Assembly (NCBI RefSeq): GCF_014648675.1 | Contig: NZ_BMRO01000001.1 | Location: 206,017 to 270,016, forward strand | From: Actinomadura livida | GTDB lineage: Bacteria > Actinomycetota > Actinomycetes > Streptosporangiales > Streptosporangiaceae | Length of the DNA: 64,000 bases | Direction: 5' to 3' | Shown here: piece by piece, positions 23,390-31,377 of the stretch | Position numbering within the stretch: position 1 is the stretch's first letter | Layout: every line of letters starts with the position of its first letter | Notes under the pieces: generated by a model | What the model was told of the DNA's origin: nothing | Seen by the model: only the letters and a program-made list of their open reading frames with translations | The model's database searches: none | Translations under genes and position numbers: made by a program

Positions 23390-24793
23390 CTAGGGCGTCC
23401 ACCTCTTCCACGGGCGCGCCCGCTCGAAGGCGTGGCAGGCGGCCATCACCAGGGCGTCGGCGTGCCGGGCGCCGACGACCTGGAGGCCGATCGGCAGCCC
23501 CGCCGAGGTGAAGCCGCACGGCAGGCTCGCGGCGGGCTGCTGCGTCATGTTGAACGGGTAGGTGAACGGGGTCCAGCTCGTCCAGCGCGGGGACGGCGAG
23601 CCCGGCGGCACCTCCAGGCCGGCCTCGAACGCCGCGATCGGCATCGTCGGGGTGAGCAGCAGGTCGTAGCGCTCGTGGAACAGGCCCATGATGCGACCGA
23701 GCTCCATCCGGCGGGCCGTGGCGGTCAGGTACTCGAGCGCCGAGTACCCCGCGCCCTGCTCGCAGATCTCCCGCAGGCCCGGGTCGAGCCGTGCGCGCGC
23801 CTCGGGCGGCAGGTGGTCGACGACCTTCGCGGCCCCCGCGAACCACAGGACCTCGAACTCCTCGACGGGGTCGCCGAAGCCGGGGCCCGCCTGCTCGACC
23901 TTGGCGCCCAGCTCGGCGAACACCTCGGCGGCGGCCGCGACGGACGCCGCGATCTCCGGATCGACCTTCGCGAAGCCGAGGTCGGGGCTGAACGCCACGC
24001 GCAGGCCGGTCAGGTCGTCCGGGCGGGCCTCGGTGAACGGGACGTCCGGCGGCGCGAGCGAGGACCAGTCGCGGCCGTCGGGTCCGCAGATCGCGTCGAG
24101 CAGCAGCGCCGCGTCCGCGACGGTGTAGGTCATCGGGCCGACGTGCGCGAGCGTCCCGAACGGGCTCGCCGGGTAGTGCGGGATGCGGCCGTAGGTCGGC
24201 TTGATGGTGAACGTGCCGGTGAACGCGGCCGGGATGCGCACCGAGCCGCCGCCGTCCGTGCCGAGGGCGAGCGGCGCCATGCCCGCCGCGACGGCCGCCG
24301 CCGCGCCGCCGCTCGACCCGCCCGGCGTGCGGGACGTGGCCCACGGGTTGCGGGTGACGCCGGTGAGCGGGTTGTCGGTGACGCCCTTCCACGCGAACTC
24401 CGGCGTGGTCGTCTTGCCGACGAAGACCGCGCCCTGCTCGCGGAGCCGGGCGACCGACGGGGCGTCCTCGTCCCACGGGCCCGCCGGGTCGATCGTCGTG
24501 GAGCCGCGCAGCGTGGGCCAGCCGCGGGTGAGCAGGACGTCCTTGATGGAGACGGGCACGCCGTCCAGCGGGCCGAGCGTCGCGCCCCGCGCCCGCCGGT
24601 CGGCCGCCGCGCGGGCCATGTCGAGCGTGGTCTCCTCGTCGACCAGGCAGAACGCGTTGAGCGCGGGGTCGTCGCGCTCGATCCGGTCGAGGACGGCCTG
24701 CGCCGCCTCGACCGGGGAGAGCGTCCCCGCCTCGTACTCCCGCAGCAGCTCGGCCGCGGTCAGATCGGCCGCGTCGGTCTTCGTCACGGTCAC
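23390..24793 (-). CDS. Amidase signature family hydrolase
   Basis: A 467-aa amidase. The catalytic Lys is in GVPVSIKDVLL, and the Gly/Ser-rich TPGGSSGGAAAAVAAG and LGTDGGGSVRIPAAF segments supply the cis-Ser and nucleophile Ser. The length is normal for the family. GTG 24793 follows GGAGGGG by five bases. It hydrolyses an amide to acid and ammonia in the cytoplasm; the specificity is unknown. It is downstream of the hydroxyacid dehydrogenase (23-nt gap) on the same strand. They probably form the left arm of the cluster controlled by the GntR/FCD regulator at 28188. Confidence 0.88.
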   Translation of the reverse strand: MTVTKTDAADLTAAELLREYEAGTLSPVEAAQAVLDRIERDDPALNAFCLVDEETTLDMARAAADRRARGATLGPLDGVPVSIKDVLLTRGWPTLRGSTTIDPAGPWDEDAPSVARLREQGAVFVGKTTTPEFAWKGVTDNPLTGVTRNPWATSRTPGGSSGGAAAAVAAGMAPLALGTDGGGSVRIPAAFTGTFTIKPTYGRIPHYPASPFGTLAHVGPMTYTVADAALLLDAICGPDGRDWSSLAPPDVPFTEARPDDLTGLRVAFSPDLGFAKVDPEIAASVAAAAEVFAELGAKVEQAGPGFGDPVEEFEVLWFAGAAKVVDHLPPEARARLDPGLREICEQGAGYSALEYLTATARRMELGRIMGLFHERYDLLLTPTMPIAAFEAGLEVPPGSPSPRWTSWTPFTYPFNMTQQPAASLPCGFTSAGLPIGLQVVGARHADALVMAACHAFERARPWKRWTP

Positions 24794-24816
24794 TGCATCC
24801 CCCTCCGGTGCACTGG

Positions 24817-25818
24817 TCAGCCGACCCTCTGCGGTGAACCCACGTAGCCGAGCCGCTTGTCCACGACGTTGCGCAGCGGGCGCCCGGCGACATGGCGGTC
24901 GAGGTTGGCGGTGAACAGCCGGACCAGCTCGTCCCGCCAGCCGATGACGTCGCCGGACATGTGCGGGGAGACGAGCACGTTCGGCATGTCCCACAGGGGC
25001 GACGACTCCGGGAGCGGCTCGTCCTCGAAGACGTCGAGGGCCGCGCCCGCGATCCGGCCGGCCCGCAGCGCCTCGACCAGGTCGGCCTCGTTCACCAGCG
25101 CGCCGCGCCCCACGTTGACGAGCCGCGCGGACGGCCGCATCCGCGCGAGCGCGGCGGCGTCGACCATGTGGCGGGTCTCCGGGGTGAGCGGCGCCGCCAG
25201 CACGACGTAGTCGGCCTCGGCGAGCGCCTCGCCGAGCCGCTCCATCGGGTGGACGACGCCGAGGTCGGGGTCGGCGTCGCGCGGCGTGCGGCCCGCGCCG
25301 GACACGGCCAGGCCCGCGGCCGACAGGCGGCGGCCGATCGCGCGGCCGATCGGCCCGGTGCCGACGACCAGGGCGCGGGCACCGGTGACGCGCTCGGTCT
25401 CGCGGTGCAGCCAGCGGCGCTCGCCCTGGAGCCGGACGGTCGTGTGCAGGTCCTTGGCGAACGTGAGCACCAGCCCGAGCACGTATTCTGCGATCGGCTC
25501 GTCGAAGACGCCGCGGGAGTTGGTGACGACCGTGCCGGACTCGACAAGGCCGGGGAAGAGCAGCCGGTCGACCCCGGCGCTCGCGATGTGGACCCACTCG
25601 GGCCCGCCGGTCCGCGGCCACGCCCCGGCGACCGCGTCGGAGAGGAAGTCCCACACGAACAGGACGTCCGCGCCGGGCAGGGCGTCCGCGAGCTCTGTCT
25701 CGCGGACGTAGCGGACGCGGGCGAGGCGCTCCGCGTCGGCCATCCCCCGCGGGCGGGCGTCCCCGGTCAGGACCACCACGTCGGGCGGCCCTCCGGGTGC
25801 GGGCGGAGCAGGGTCCAT
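24817..25818 (-). CDS. D-2-hydroxyacid dehydrogenase
   Basis: A 333-aa NAD(P)-dependent dehydrogenase. The cofactor motif is VVGTGPIGRAIGRRL; the catalytic Arg is in VNVGRGALVNE, Glu in ALDVFEDEPLP, and His in VSPHMSGDV. It interconverts a 2-hydroxyacid and a 2-oxoacid. The ATG at 25818 starts MDPAPPAPGG; a weak ribosome site precedes it. It is the first leftward gene, divergent from the DUF3830 gene, with an operator-bearing promoter region of 256 bp between. With a downstream amidase and an aminotransferase across the cluster, it could reduce the keto acid produced by transamination; that is inference. Confidence 0.88.
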   Translation of the reverse strand: MDPAPPAPGGPPDVVVLTGDARPRGMADAERLARVRYVRETELADALPGADVLFVWDFLSDAVAGAWPRTGGPEWVHIASAGVDRLLFPGLVESGTVVTNSRGVFDEPIAEYVLGLVLTFAKDLHTTVRLQGERRWLHRETERVTGARALVVGTGPIGRAIGRRLSAAGLAVSGAGRTPRDADPDLGVVHPMERLGEALAEADYVVLAAPLTPETRHMVDAAALARMRPSARLVNVGRGALVNEADLVEALRAGRIAGAALDVFEDEPLPESSPLWDMPNVLVSPHMSGDVIGWRDELVRLFTANLDRHVAGRPLRNVVDKRLGYVGSPQRVG

Positions 25819-25872
25819 GGAGCGCCACTTTCAGGGAGACCAGAGTTTACGTGAAGGCAACTCGGGGGGGCA

Positions 25873-25900
25873 TTGACACGCTAGGAACGTTTCGTAGGAT
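25873..25900 (+). promoter_or_regulatory. Sigma70-type promoter for the DUF3830/racemase operon
   Basis: A perfect -35 TTGACA (25873-25878), a 16-nt spacer and -10 TAGGAT (25895-25900) drive rightward transcription. The -10 overlaps the first half of the operator at 25898-25911. The expected transcript has a leader of about 165 nt before the ATG at 26075; I see no strong structure in it. Confidence 0.65.
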
Positions 25901-25911
25901 TGTCAACAATC
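25898..25911. promoter_or_regulatory. GntR/FCD-type operator GATTGTCAACAATC
   Basis: Six-base perfect arms GATTGT and ACAATC flank a CA centre. It is the TTGTNNACAA pattern of FCD-subfamily GntR regulators, placed over the -10 and start point of the rightward promoter, where binding would repress. A nearly identical site stands at 28923-28938, before the aminotransferase. Confidence 0.75.
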
Positions 25912-26074
25912 AGCGCGGTGCACTGCGGCCCCGGGCACCGCACTGAGATCTCGTGTGCTGCAAGACCGTCGCAACCTGCCCACGCAAGGCCAGGACGGAT
26001 CCCAGAGCGCTCTAACGGAAGAGTCCTTCGGGTGGCGACGTTCTCGCCCACCCCTGTCCACGGGGAGGCCCAGC

Positions 26075-26569
26075 ATGCCCAAGCTCATGACCATCACTCT
26101 GGAGCGTCGCGGCGTCTCGTGCGTCGCGGAACTACTGGAGAAGGACGCGCCGCGCACCTGCGAGGCGGTGTGGAACTCCCTCCCGCTCGGCGGGGACGCC
26201 TACCACGCCAAGTACGCGCGGAACGAGGTCTACACGATGGTCGAGCGGTTCTCCGAGGAGGAGGTCGGCCTCGAGAACCCCACGGTCACCCCCATCCCGG
26301 GCGACGTCGTCTACTTCTCCTTCGCCGGCGGCATGCTCGACCGGCGCTTCAAGGAGGAGAAGAACATCCACACGCTGCCCGGCGTAATCGACCTCGCCAT
26401 CTTCTACGGTCGCAACAACCTGCTGCTCAACGGGGACGTCGGCTGGGTCCCCGGCAACGTGTACGCGACGATCGTCGACGGTCTCGACCGCATGGCCGAG
26501 GCCTGCAACGACGTCTGGCGCTCCGGCGGCGTCGGCGAGCGCCTCGTCTACAGCCGCCTCGAGTCCTAG
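26075..26569 (+). CDS. DUF3830 family protein (cyclophilin-like fold)
   Basis: A 164-aa protein beginning MPKLMTITLERRGVSCVAEL. DAPRTCEAVWNSLPLGG and NPTVTPIPGDVVYFSF resemble the cyclophilin-like barrel assigned to DUF3830. Family genes are often found beside amidases, Asp/Glu racemases and aminotransferases, as here. No catalytic role is known. ATG 26075 follows GGGGAGG. It is the first gene of a rightward operon with the two racemase-fold proteins and the GntR regulator. Confidence 0.75.
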   Translation: MPKLMTITLERRGVSCVAELLEKDAPRTCEAVWNSLPLGGDAYHAKYARNEVYTMVERFSEEEVGLENPTVTPIPGDVVYFSFAGGMLDRRFKEEKNIHTLPGVIDLAIFYGRNNLLLNGDVGWVPGNVYATIVDGLDRMAEACNDVWRSGGVGERLVYSRLES

Positions 26570-26585
26570 AGCGGTGGGCGCGCAA

Positions 26586-27347
26586 ATGACATTCGACCCC
26601 ACGCTGGTCGTCGGCCCCGAGCTGCTCGCCCAGCACGGCATCGGCGTGGTCGCGCCCTTCGACTTCGCCCTCGACCGCGAACTGTGGCGCTGGACGCCCG
26701 ACGACGTGTCGCTGTACATGACGCGGCTCCCGTACGTCCCGGTACCGGTCACCGTCGAGATGGCGTCCGCGCTGTCCGACCAGTCCATCGTCCGGCAGGC
26801 CACGCGCGACGTGCTCGCCCCCGAGCCGCTCGCCGTCGCCTACGCCTGCGCGTCGGGGAGCTTCATCGGCGGCAAAGCGGGCGAGCTGCGGCTGCACGAG
26901 TCGATGCGGCTGGCCGGCGCGCCGGTCTCCACGACGACGTCGGGTGCGCTGGTGGAGTCGCTCCGGCTCCTCGACGTCAGCCGCATCGCGGTCGTCACCC
27001 CCTACATCGACGCGGTCACCGAGCGGCTGGTGTCCTTCCTCGGCGAGTACGGCATCGAAGTGGTGTCGTCGGTCGGGATGGGGCTGCTCAGCCACATCTG
27101 GAAGGTCGGCTACGGCGAGATCGTGTCGGCGGTGTCGTCGGTCGACGGCCCCGAGGCCGAGGCCGTCTTCATAAGCTGCACGAACGTGCCGACGTACGAC
27201 ATCATCGCCCCGCTGGAACAGATGATCGGCAAGCCGGTCCTCACCGCCAACCAGGTCACGATGTGCACGGCACTGCGCTCGATGGGCCGCTCGGCGGCCG
27301 GTCCCGGGCAGTCGCTCGTGCAGCTGGCCCCGTCCACCGCCGCCTGA
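26586..27347 (+). CDS. Maleate isomerase/Asp-Glu racemase superfamily protein
   Basis: A 253-aa protein with both cysteines expected of the two-Cys racemase fold: C88 in AYACASGSFIGGKAGE and C198 in FISCTNVPTYD. The GKPVLTANQV tail is typical of maleate cis-trans isomerases and arylmalonate decarboxylase relatives. It probably isomerises or racemises a dicarboxylate or related acid in the cytoplasm. The start is uncertain: ATG 26586 is used, but GTG 26574 is equally open. It is followed 36 nt later by a paralogue that lacks the second Cys. Confidence 0.82.
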   Translation: MTFDPTLVVGPELLAQHGIGVVAPFDFALDRELWRWTPDDVSLYMTRLPYVPVPVTVEMASALSDQSIVRQATRDVLAPEPLAVAYACASGSFIGGKAGELRLHESMRLAGAPVSTTTSGALVESLRLLDVSRIAVVTPYIDAVTERLVSFLGEYGIEVVSSVGMGLLSHIWKVGYGEIVSAVSSVDGPEAEAVFISCTNVPTYDIIAPLEQMIGKPVLTANQVTMCTALRSMGRSAAGPGQSLVQLAPSTAA

Positions 27348-27383
27348 TCACCGATGGAGCCCAAGGGTAGGATTGACGATTCG

Positions 27384-28169
27384 ATGCCACAGAACGGGTT
27401 GAGCGCCGGGTTCCTTTACCCCGGCTACAGCGCTGAGGACGACTATCCCGCCATCGAGCTCGCGCTCGGCGGGGTGCGCCTGCCGGTCGTCCACACGCTG
27501 ATGCGCGAGGACGCCCATCGCGTCGACGCGCTGCTGGACGTCGGCGGCGCCGACGTGCTGGGCGAGGGCGCCCGCGTCCTGCGCGACATGGGCGTCCAGT
27601 CCGCGGTGTGGGCCTGTACCAGCGGGAGCTTCGTGTTCGGCTGGGACGGCGCCGCGCGGCAGGTCGAGGGCGTCGCCGCGGAAGCGGGCGTGCCCGCGTC
27701 CAGCACCTCGTTCGCCTTCGTGAACGCCGCGCGGGCCCTCGGCGTGACCAGGGTCGCGATCGCCGCGACCTACCCGGCCGACGTCGCCGAGCGGTTCGTC
27801 GCGTTCCTCGGCCACGCCGGGATCGAGGTGGTGGCGCTGTCCTGCCGGGGCATCGTCACCGCCGCCGAGGTCGGCACCCTGGGCCGCGACGAGGTGCTCG
27901 CCTTCGTCGCCGCCAACGACCATCCGGACGCCGAGGCGGTGCTGGTGCCCGACACCGCGCTGCACACCGTGTCCTGGCTCGACGAGCTGGAGGCACGGGT
28001 CGGCAAGCCGGTCCTGACCGCCAACCAGGTGAGCGTGTGGGAGGGGCTGCGGCTCGCGTCCGGTCCCGGGGGGCTCCCGCCGCGCACCGGGCTGGGCCGG
28101 CTGTTCGCCGAGCCCGCCGCCGTCCCGTCCGGCGTCGCCGAGCGGGGACGAGATACCTCGCAGCTATGA
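27384..28169 (+). CDS. Asp/Glu racemase-fold protein lacking the second catalytic Cys
   Basis: A 261-aa paralogue of the preceding protein (matching WACTSGSFVFGWDGA and GKPVLTANQV). C78 is present, but the second catalytic position is D190 (AVLVPDTALHT), where the partner has Cys. With one Cys it cannot use the two-base racemase mechanism. It could act as a decarboxylase-like enzyme, a one-base isomerase or a partner subunit. ATG 27384 (MPQNGLSAGFLYPGY) is preferred; an ATG at 27354 is open, has no ribosome site, and adds an unconserved leader. Confidence 0.78.
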   Translation: MPQNGLSAGFLYPGYSAEDDYPAIELALGGVRLPVVHTLMREDAHRVDALLDVGGADVLGEGARVLRDMGVQSAVWACTSGSFVFGWDGAARQVEGVAAEAGVPASSTSFAFVNAARALGVTRVAIAATYPADVAERFVAFLGHAGIEVVALSCRGIVTAAEVGTLGRDEVLAFVAANDHPDAEAVLVPDTALHTVSWLDELEARVGKPVLTANQVSVWEGLRLASGPGGLPPRTGLGRLFAEPAAVPSGVAERGRDTSQL

Positions 28170-28187
28170 GAAAGGGGCCCCGCGGCA

Positions 28188-28847
28188 ATGGGCCGATTGG
28201 GTGAGCTGGAACCTGTCCCCCGCAAGTCGACCGTCGAGATCGTCTCGGACGAGCTGCGCTCGGCGATCATGTACGGGTCGCTGGAGCCCGGCGCCCAGCT
28301 CGGCGAGGCCGAGCTGGCCGGCCGGCTCGGCATCAGCCGCGGCCCGCTGCGCGAGGCGATGCAGCGGCTCGTCCAGGAGGGGCTGCTGGTCAGCGAACCG
28401 CACCGCGGGCTGTTCGTCATCACCCTGGACGAGGGCGACGTCGAGGACGTCTACCTCGCCCGGCTCGCCATCGAGCGGGAGGCGTGCCAGCTGATCATGG
28501 AGCGGAACCGCGGGGAGGCCGTCGCCCGGCTCACCGACGCCCTCGACGCGCTCATCGACGCGGCCGACCAGCGCGACCGGGTCGCGATGAGCGACGCCGA
28601 CCAGGCGTTCCACGAGGTCCTGGTCAGCTCGTCCGGCAGCCCCCGGCTGGAGCGGATGGCGCACACCCTCCTGGTGGAGACCCGCATGTGCCTCAACGCG
28701 CTGCAGGACACCTACCCGGAGCCGTCCGAGCTGGTCGAGGAGCACCGGCGGCTGGTCGACGCGATCGGCGACGGCGAGGAGGAGCGGCTGCTGACCCTCA
28801 TCGAGGAGCACATGACCGACTCCATCGAGCGGCTCCGCCTCCCCTAG
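28188..28847 (+). CDS. GntR family regulator, FCD subfamily
   Basis: A 219-aa regulator. A winged HTH at about residues 12-75 (LGISRGPLREAMQRLVQEGL; GLFVITLDEGDVEDVY) is followed by an all-helical FCD ligand domain with the metal-site pattern DADQAFHEVLV and a later EEHRRLVDAI. AAGGGG precedes the ATG. It sits inside the catabolic cluster, and two TTGTNNACAA-type sites (25898, 28923) flank it on promoters of cluster genes, so I infer it represses both until a cluster substrate binds. No such site lies directly before its own start; it is probably co-transcribed from 25900. Confidence 0.88.
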   Translation: MGRLGELEPVPRKSTVEIVSDELRSAIMYGSLEPGAQLGEAELAGRLGISRGPLREAMQRLVQEGLLVSEPHRGLFVITLDEGDVEDVYLARLAIEREACQLIMERNRGEAVARLTDALDALIDAADQRDRVAMSDADQAFHEVLVSSSGSPRLERMAHTLLVETRMCLNALQDTYPEPSELVEEHRRLVDAIGDGEEERLLTLIEEHMTDSIERLRLP

Positions 28848-28890
28848 CACTCTCTTCCGGCGGCGCCGTACCGGAGTGGCCCCGCGGCGC

Positions 28891-28920
28891 TGGACATCCG
28901 GTCCCAGGGGCACCTACATT
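28891..28920 (+). promoter_or_regulatory. Promoter for the class III aminotransferase gene
   Basis: TGGACA (28891-28896), an 18-nt spacer and TACATT (28915-28920) form a sigma70-like promoter. The palindrome at 28923-28938 starts two bases after the -10, covering the start point. Confidence 0.55.
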
Positions 28921-28922
28921 GC

Positions 28923-28938
28923 AGATTGTCGACAATCT
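28923..28938. promoter_or_regulatory. Perfect 16-bp GntR/FCD operator AGATTGTCGACAATCT
   Basis: Exact 16-nt palindrome with the core ATTGTCGACAAT of FCD-type GntR sites, located between the -10 and the aminotransferase gene (ATG 28964). It shares ATTGTC and ACAATC with the site at 25898-25911, defining a local two-site regulon. Confidence 0.8.
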
Positions 28939-28963
28939 ACGAAGGGCATCGGAGGGACGACGC

Positions 28964-30217
28964 ATGGCTAAGCTGTCACCCCTGCTCAAGCAGGCCACCC
29001 CCGTCCTTGCCGAGCGCGGCGAGGGCGTCTACCTGTACGACACCGACGGCCGGCGGCACCTCGACTTCACCGCGGGCATCGGCGTCACGGGCACCGGCCA
29101 CTGCCACCCGCGCGTGGTCGAGGCCGCGCAGCGGCAGGTCGGCACGCTTATCCACGGCCAGTACACGACGGTCATGCACGAGCCGCTGCTGCGCCTCACC
29201 GAGGCGCTCGGCGACGTGCTGCCGTCCGGGCTCGACTCGCTGTTCTTCCTCAACAGCGGCAGCGAGGCCGTCGAGGCGTCCATCCGGCTGGCGCGGCACG
29301 CCACCGGCCGGCAGAACATCGTCGTCTTCCACGGCTCCTTCCACGGCCGGACCATGGGCGCCGCCGCGCTCACCACCGCGGGCACGAAGTTCCGCGCCGG
29401 CATCGGCCCGCTGATGCCGGGCGCCGCCATCGCGCCGTTCCCGCAGGCCTACCGGTACGGCTGGGACGAGGACGAGGCCACCCGGTTCGCGCTGCGCGAG
29501 CTCGACTACCTGCTCGTCACCGCCAGTCCCGCGTCCGACACCGCCGCGTTCATCGTCGAGCCGGTGCTCGGCGAGGGCGGCTACATCCCCGCCCCGCCCG
29601 GGTTCCTGGAGGGGCTGCGCGAGCGCGCCGACCGGCACGGCATCCTGCTGATCATGGACGAGGTGCAGACCGGGTTCGGGCGGACCGGCCGGTTCTGGGG
29701 GCACGAGCACTCCGCCGCGCTCCCCGACATCCTCATCACCGCCAAGGGCCTGGCCAGCGGCTTCCCGCTGTCGGCGATCGCGGCGCCGACCGCGCTGATG
29801 GAGAAGGCCCGCCCCGGCTCGCAGGGCGGCACCTACGGCGGCAACGCGGTCTCCTGCGCCGCGGCGCTCGCCACGCTCCAGGTCATCCAGGACGAGGACC
29901 TGGTCGGCAACGCCGCCCGGCAGGGCGCGCGGCTGAACGACGGACTGCAGAAGGTCGCCGCCGACCACCCGGCCATCGGGGACGTGCGCGGGCTCGGGCT
30001 GATGCAGGCCGCCGAGTTCACCGCGCCCGGCGGCGAGCCCGACGCCGACGCCGCGGCGCGCGCCCACAAGGCGGCGACCGAGCGCGGGCTCCTGCTGCTG
30101 ACCTGCGGCGCGTACGGCAACGTCGTCCGGATGATCCCGCCGCTGATCGTCACCGAGTCGCAGATCGACGACGCGCTCGGCCTCTGGGCGGACGCCGTCG
30201 CCGACGCGGTCGGCTGA
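28964..30217 (+). CDS. Class III aminotransferase (4-aminobutyrate transaminase-like)
   Basis: A 417-aa PLP enzyme. NSGSEAVEASIRLARHATG, FHGSFHGRTMGAAALT, DEVQTGFGRTG (D232) and the PLP lysine K261 (ITAKGLASGFPLSA) match class III transaminases near GabT or beta-alanine:pyruvate aminotransferases. It transfers an omega- or alpha-amino group to 2-oxoglutarate or pyruvate. ATG 28964 follows GGAGGG. It has its own operator and promoter and ends before a strong hairpin at 30244. The role in the cluster is probably removal of the amino group of the amidase or racemase product. Confidence 0.88.
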   Translation: MAKLSPLLKQATPVLAERGEGVYLYDTDGRRHLDFTAGIGVTGTGHCHPRVVEAAQRQVGTLIHGQYTTVMHEPLLRLTEALGDVLPSGLDSLFFLNSGSEAVEASIRLARHATGRQNIVVFHGSFHGRTMGAAALTTAGTKFRAGIGPLMPGAAIAPFPQAYRYGWDEDEATRFALRELDYLLVTASPASDTAAFIVEPVLGEGGYIPAPPGFLEGLRERADRHGILLIMDEVQTGFGRTGRFWGHEHSAALPDILITAKGLASGFPLSAIAAPTALMEKARPGSQGGTYGGNAVSCAAALATLQVIQDEDLVGNAARQGARLNDGLQKVAADHPAIGDVRGLGLMQAAEFTAPGGEPDADAAARAHKAATERGLLLLTCGAYGNVVRMIPPLIVTESQIDDALGLWADAVADAVG

Positions 30218-30243
30218 CCCGGACAGGGAGACGCTGGATACAC

Positions 30244-30283
30244 CGGCGCCCGGTGCTCACGGAGAGGGGAGCACCGGGCGCCG
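30244..30283. terminator. Strong bidirectional hairpin terminator
   Basis: Perfect 15-nt arms (30244-30258 and 30269-30283) around a 10-nt loop lie between the convergent aminotransferase and lipase genes. No T-tract follows on either strand, as is common in GC-rich actinobacteria. Confidence 0.8.
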
Positions 30284-30299
30284 TTCCGTCCGCGCGGGA

Positions 30300-31154
30300 T
30301 CAGCCGAGCGGATCGGCGCAGTCGATGGGCCAGTACGGGCCCCAGATGTCGAGCGAGTTCTGCACGAACTTGATCATCACCGGGTCGAAGTTGATGCCGA
30401 GGTGCGCGTTGGTGTCGTCGGGGCACTTGTCCTGGAGCAGGACGTTGTGCGCGTTGGAGCCGTTCAGGAACGACGAGGTGTAGGGCGTGACGACCTCGTC
30501 GTACTTGGTGGCGAGCACGATGTACTGCGGTCCGGGGACGGTGTCGCCGCCCTCGTTCAGCTCCCGCAGGAAGTCGGAGCCGATGATCTGCTGACCGGCC
30601 GCCGGCGCGGCCTTCACGATCGCCTGGGTGATGCCGAGCAGCCGGCCCAGCTCCACCAGCCCCGACGCGTTCGTCCCGTGGTTCGAGGGGACGATGCCGA
30701 CGAGCTTGTTCACCTTCGCGGCCCCGCCGAGGAACTTCATGTAGTACCGCGGCATCATGCCGCCCTGCGAGTGCCCGACGATGTCGACCTTCGCCGCCCC
30801 CGTCGATTCGAGCACCCGGTCGACGAACGCCGACAGCTCACCGGCCGACGTGGGAATGTCGTAGATTCCCTGAATGGGGCCGTCCTTCGGGCCGCCGTAA
30901 TTGAGGGCGTAGACGCAGTATCCGGCCTTCTTCAGCGCCGGGGAGAGTTTCTGCCAGTTGAACGCCATGTTCTCGAACGTGCCGTGCACGAGCACGACCG
31001 GGCGCGGATGCCAGAACGACGGTTTGCATTTCCAGTCGTTGGCCCCTTCCGGGACGATCTCGGCCTGTGCGGGCGCGGTGATGCCGGTCGTGCCCAGCAC
31101 GGCCGTCATCGCGGCCGCGATGACCGCCCATCTGCGGAGCCGCCTGAAACGCAT
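30300..31154 (-). CDS. Secreted alpha/beta-hydrolase lipase
   Basis: A 284-aa precursor. The Arg-rich start, hydrophobic core and TAPAQA site form a signal peptide cleaved near residue 31. Mature features: VVLVHGTFENM oxyanion segment, VDIVGHSQGG with nucleophile S129, and a final Asp/His region (AHLGINFDPVMIK). It resembles actinomycete triacylglycerol lipases and alpha/beta-hydrolases secreted to the medium. ATG 31154 is chosen because GGGAG lies six bases upstream; the ATG at 31160 would overlap it. Paired Cys residues (C43, C80 and a pair near the C-terminus) may form disulfides. Confidence 0.87.
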   Translation of the reverse strand: MRFRRLRRWAVIAAAMTAVLGTTGITAPAQAEIVPEGANDWKCKPSFWHPRPVVLVHGTFENMAFNWQKLSPALKKAGYCVYALNYGGPKDGPIQGIYDIPTSAGELSAFVDRVLESTGAAKVDIVGHSQGGMMPRYYMKFLGGAAKVNKLVGIVPSNHGTNASGLVELGRLLGITQAIVKAAPAAGQQIIGSDFLRELNEGGDTVPGPQYIVLATKYDEVVTPYTSSFLNGSNAHNVLLQDKCPDDTNAHLGINFDPVMIKFVQNSLDIWGPYWPIDCADPLG

Positions 31155-31377
31155 GTGCATCTCCCTAAAGCGGGCACGGCCAAGAGAGGCCGGGACCCGG
31201 ACATCCGGATCCGGCCCCTCATCGCCGTGTCGGTGGGGGTGGAGTGCACATAACGTACGGCCCGCATTCCGGCGCGGTCTTGTGGAACGGCCGCCGGTTA
31301 CCCCGGGGGAATTGTCAAGCGACTCACAATCGCGGGAGTCCGGTCGCCTGCGACCAGCCCCGACGGGCGGAGATCGG
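31155..31377. other. Upstream region of the lipase gene
   Basis: A 223-bp stretch. Read on the minus strand it contains TTGACA (complement of 31313-31318) but no convincing -10 at normal spacing. A loose ATTGT-N10-ACAAT inverted repeat (31311-31330) is present. No gene is supported here. Confidence 0.3.

Noticed and set aside
31311-31330. ATTGT-N10-ACAAT as a third GntR/FCD operator
   Set aside because: Spacing differs from the two compact sites (core ATTGT-2-ACAAT), and it is not on a convincing promoter.
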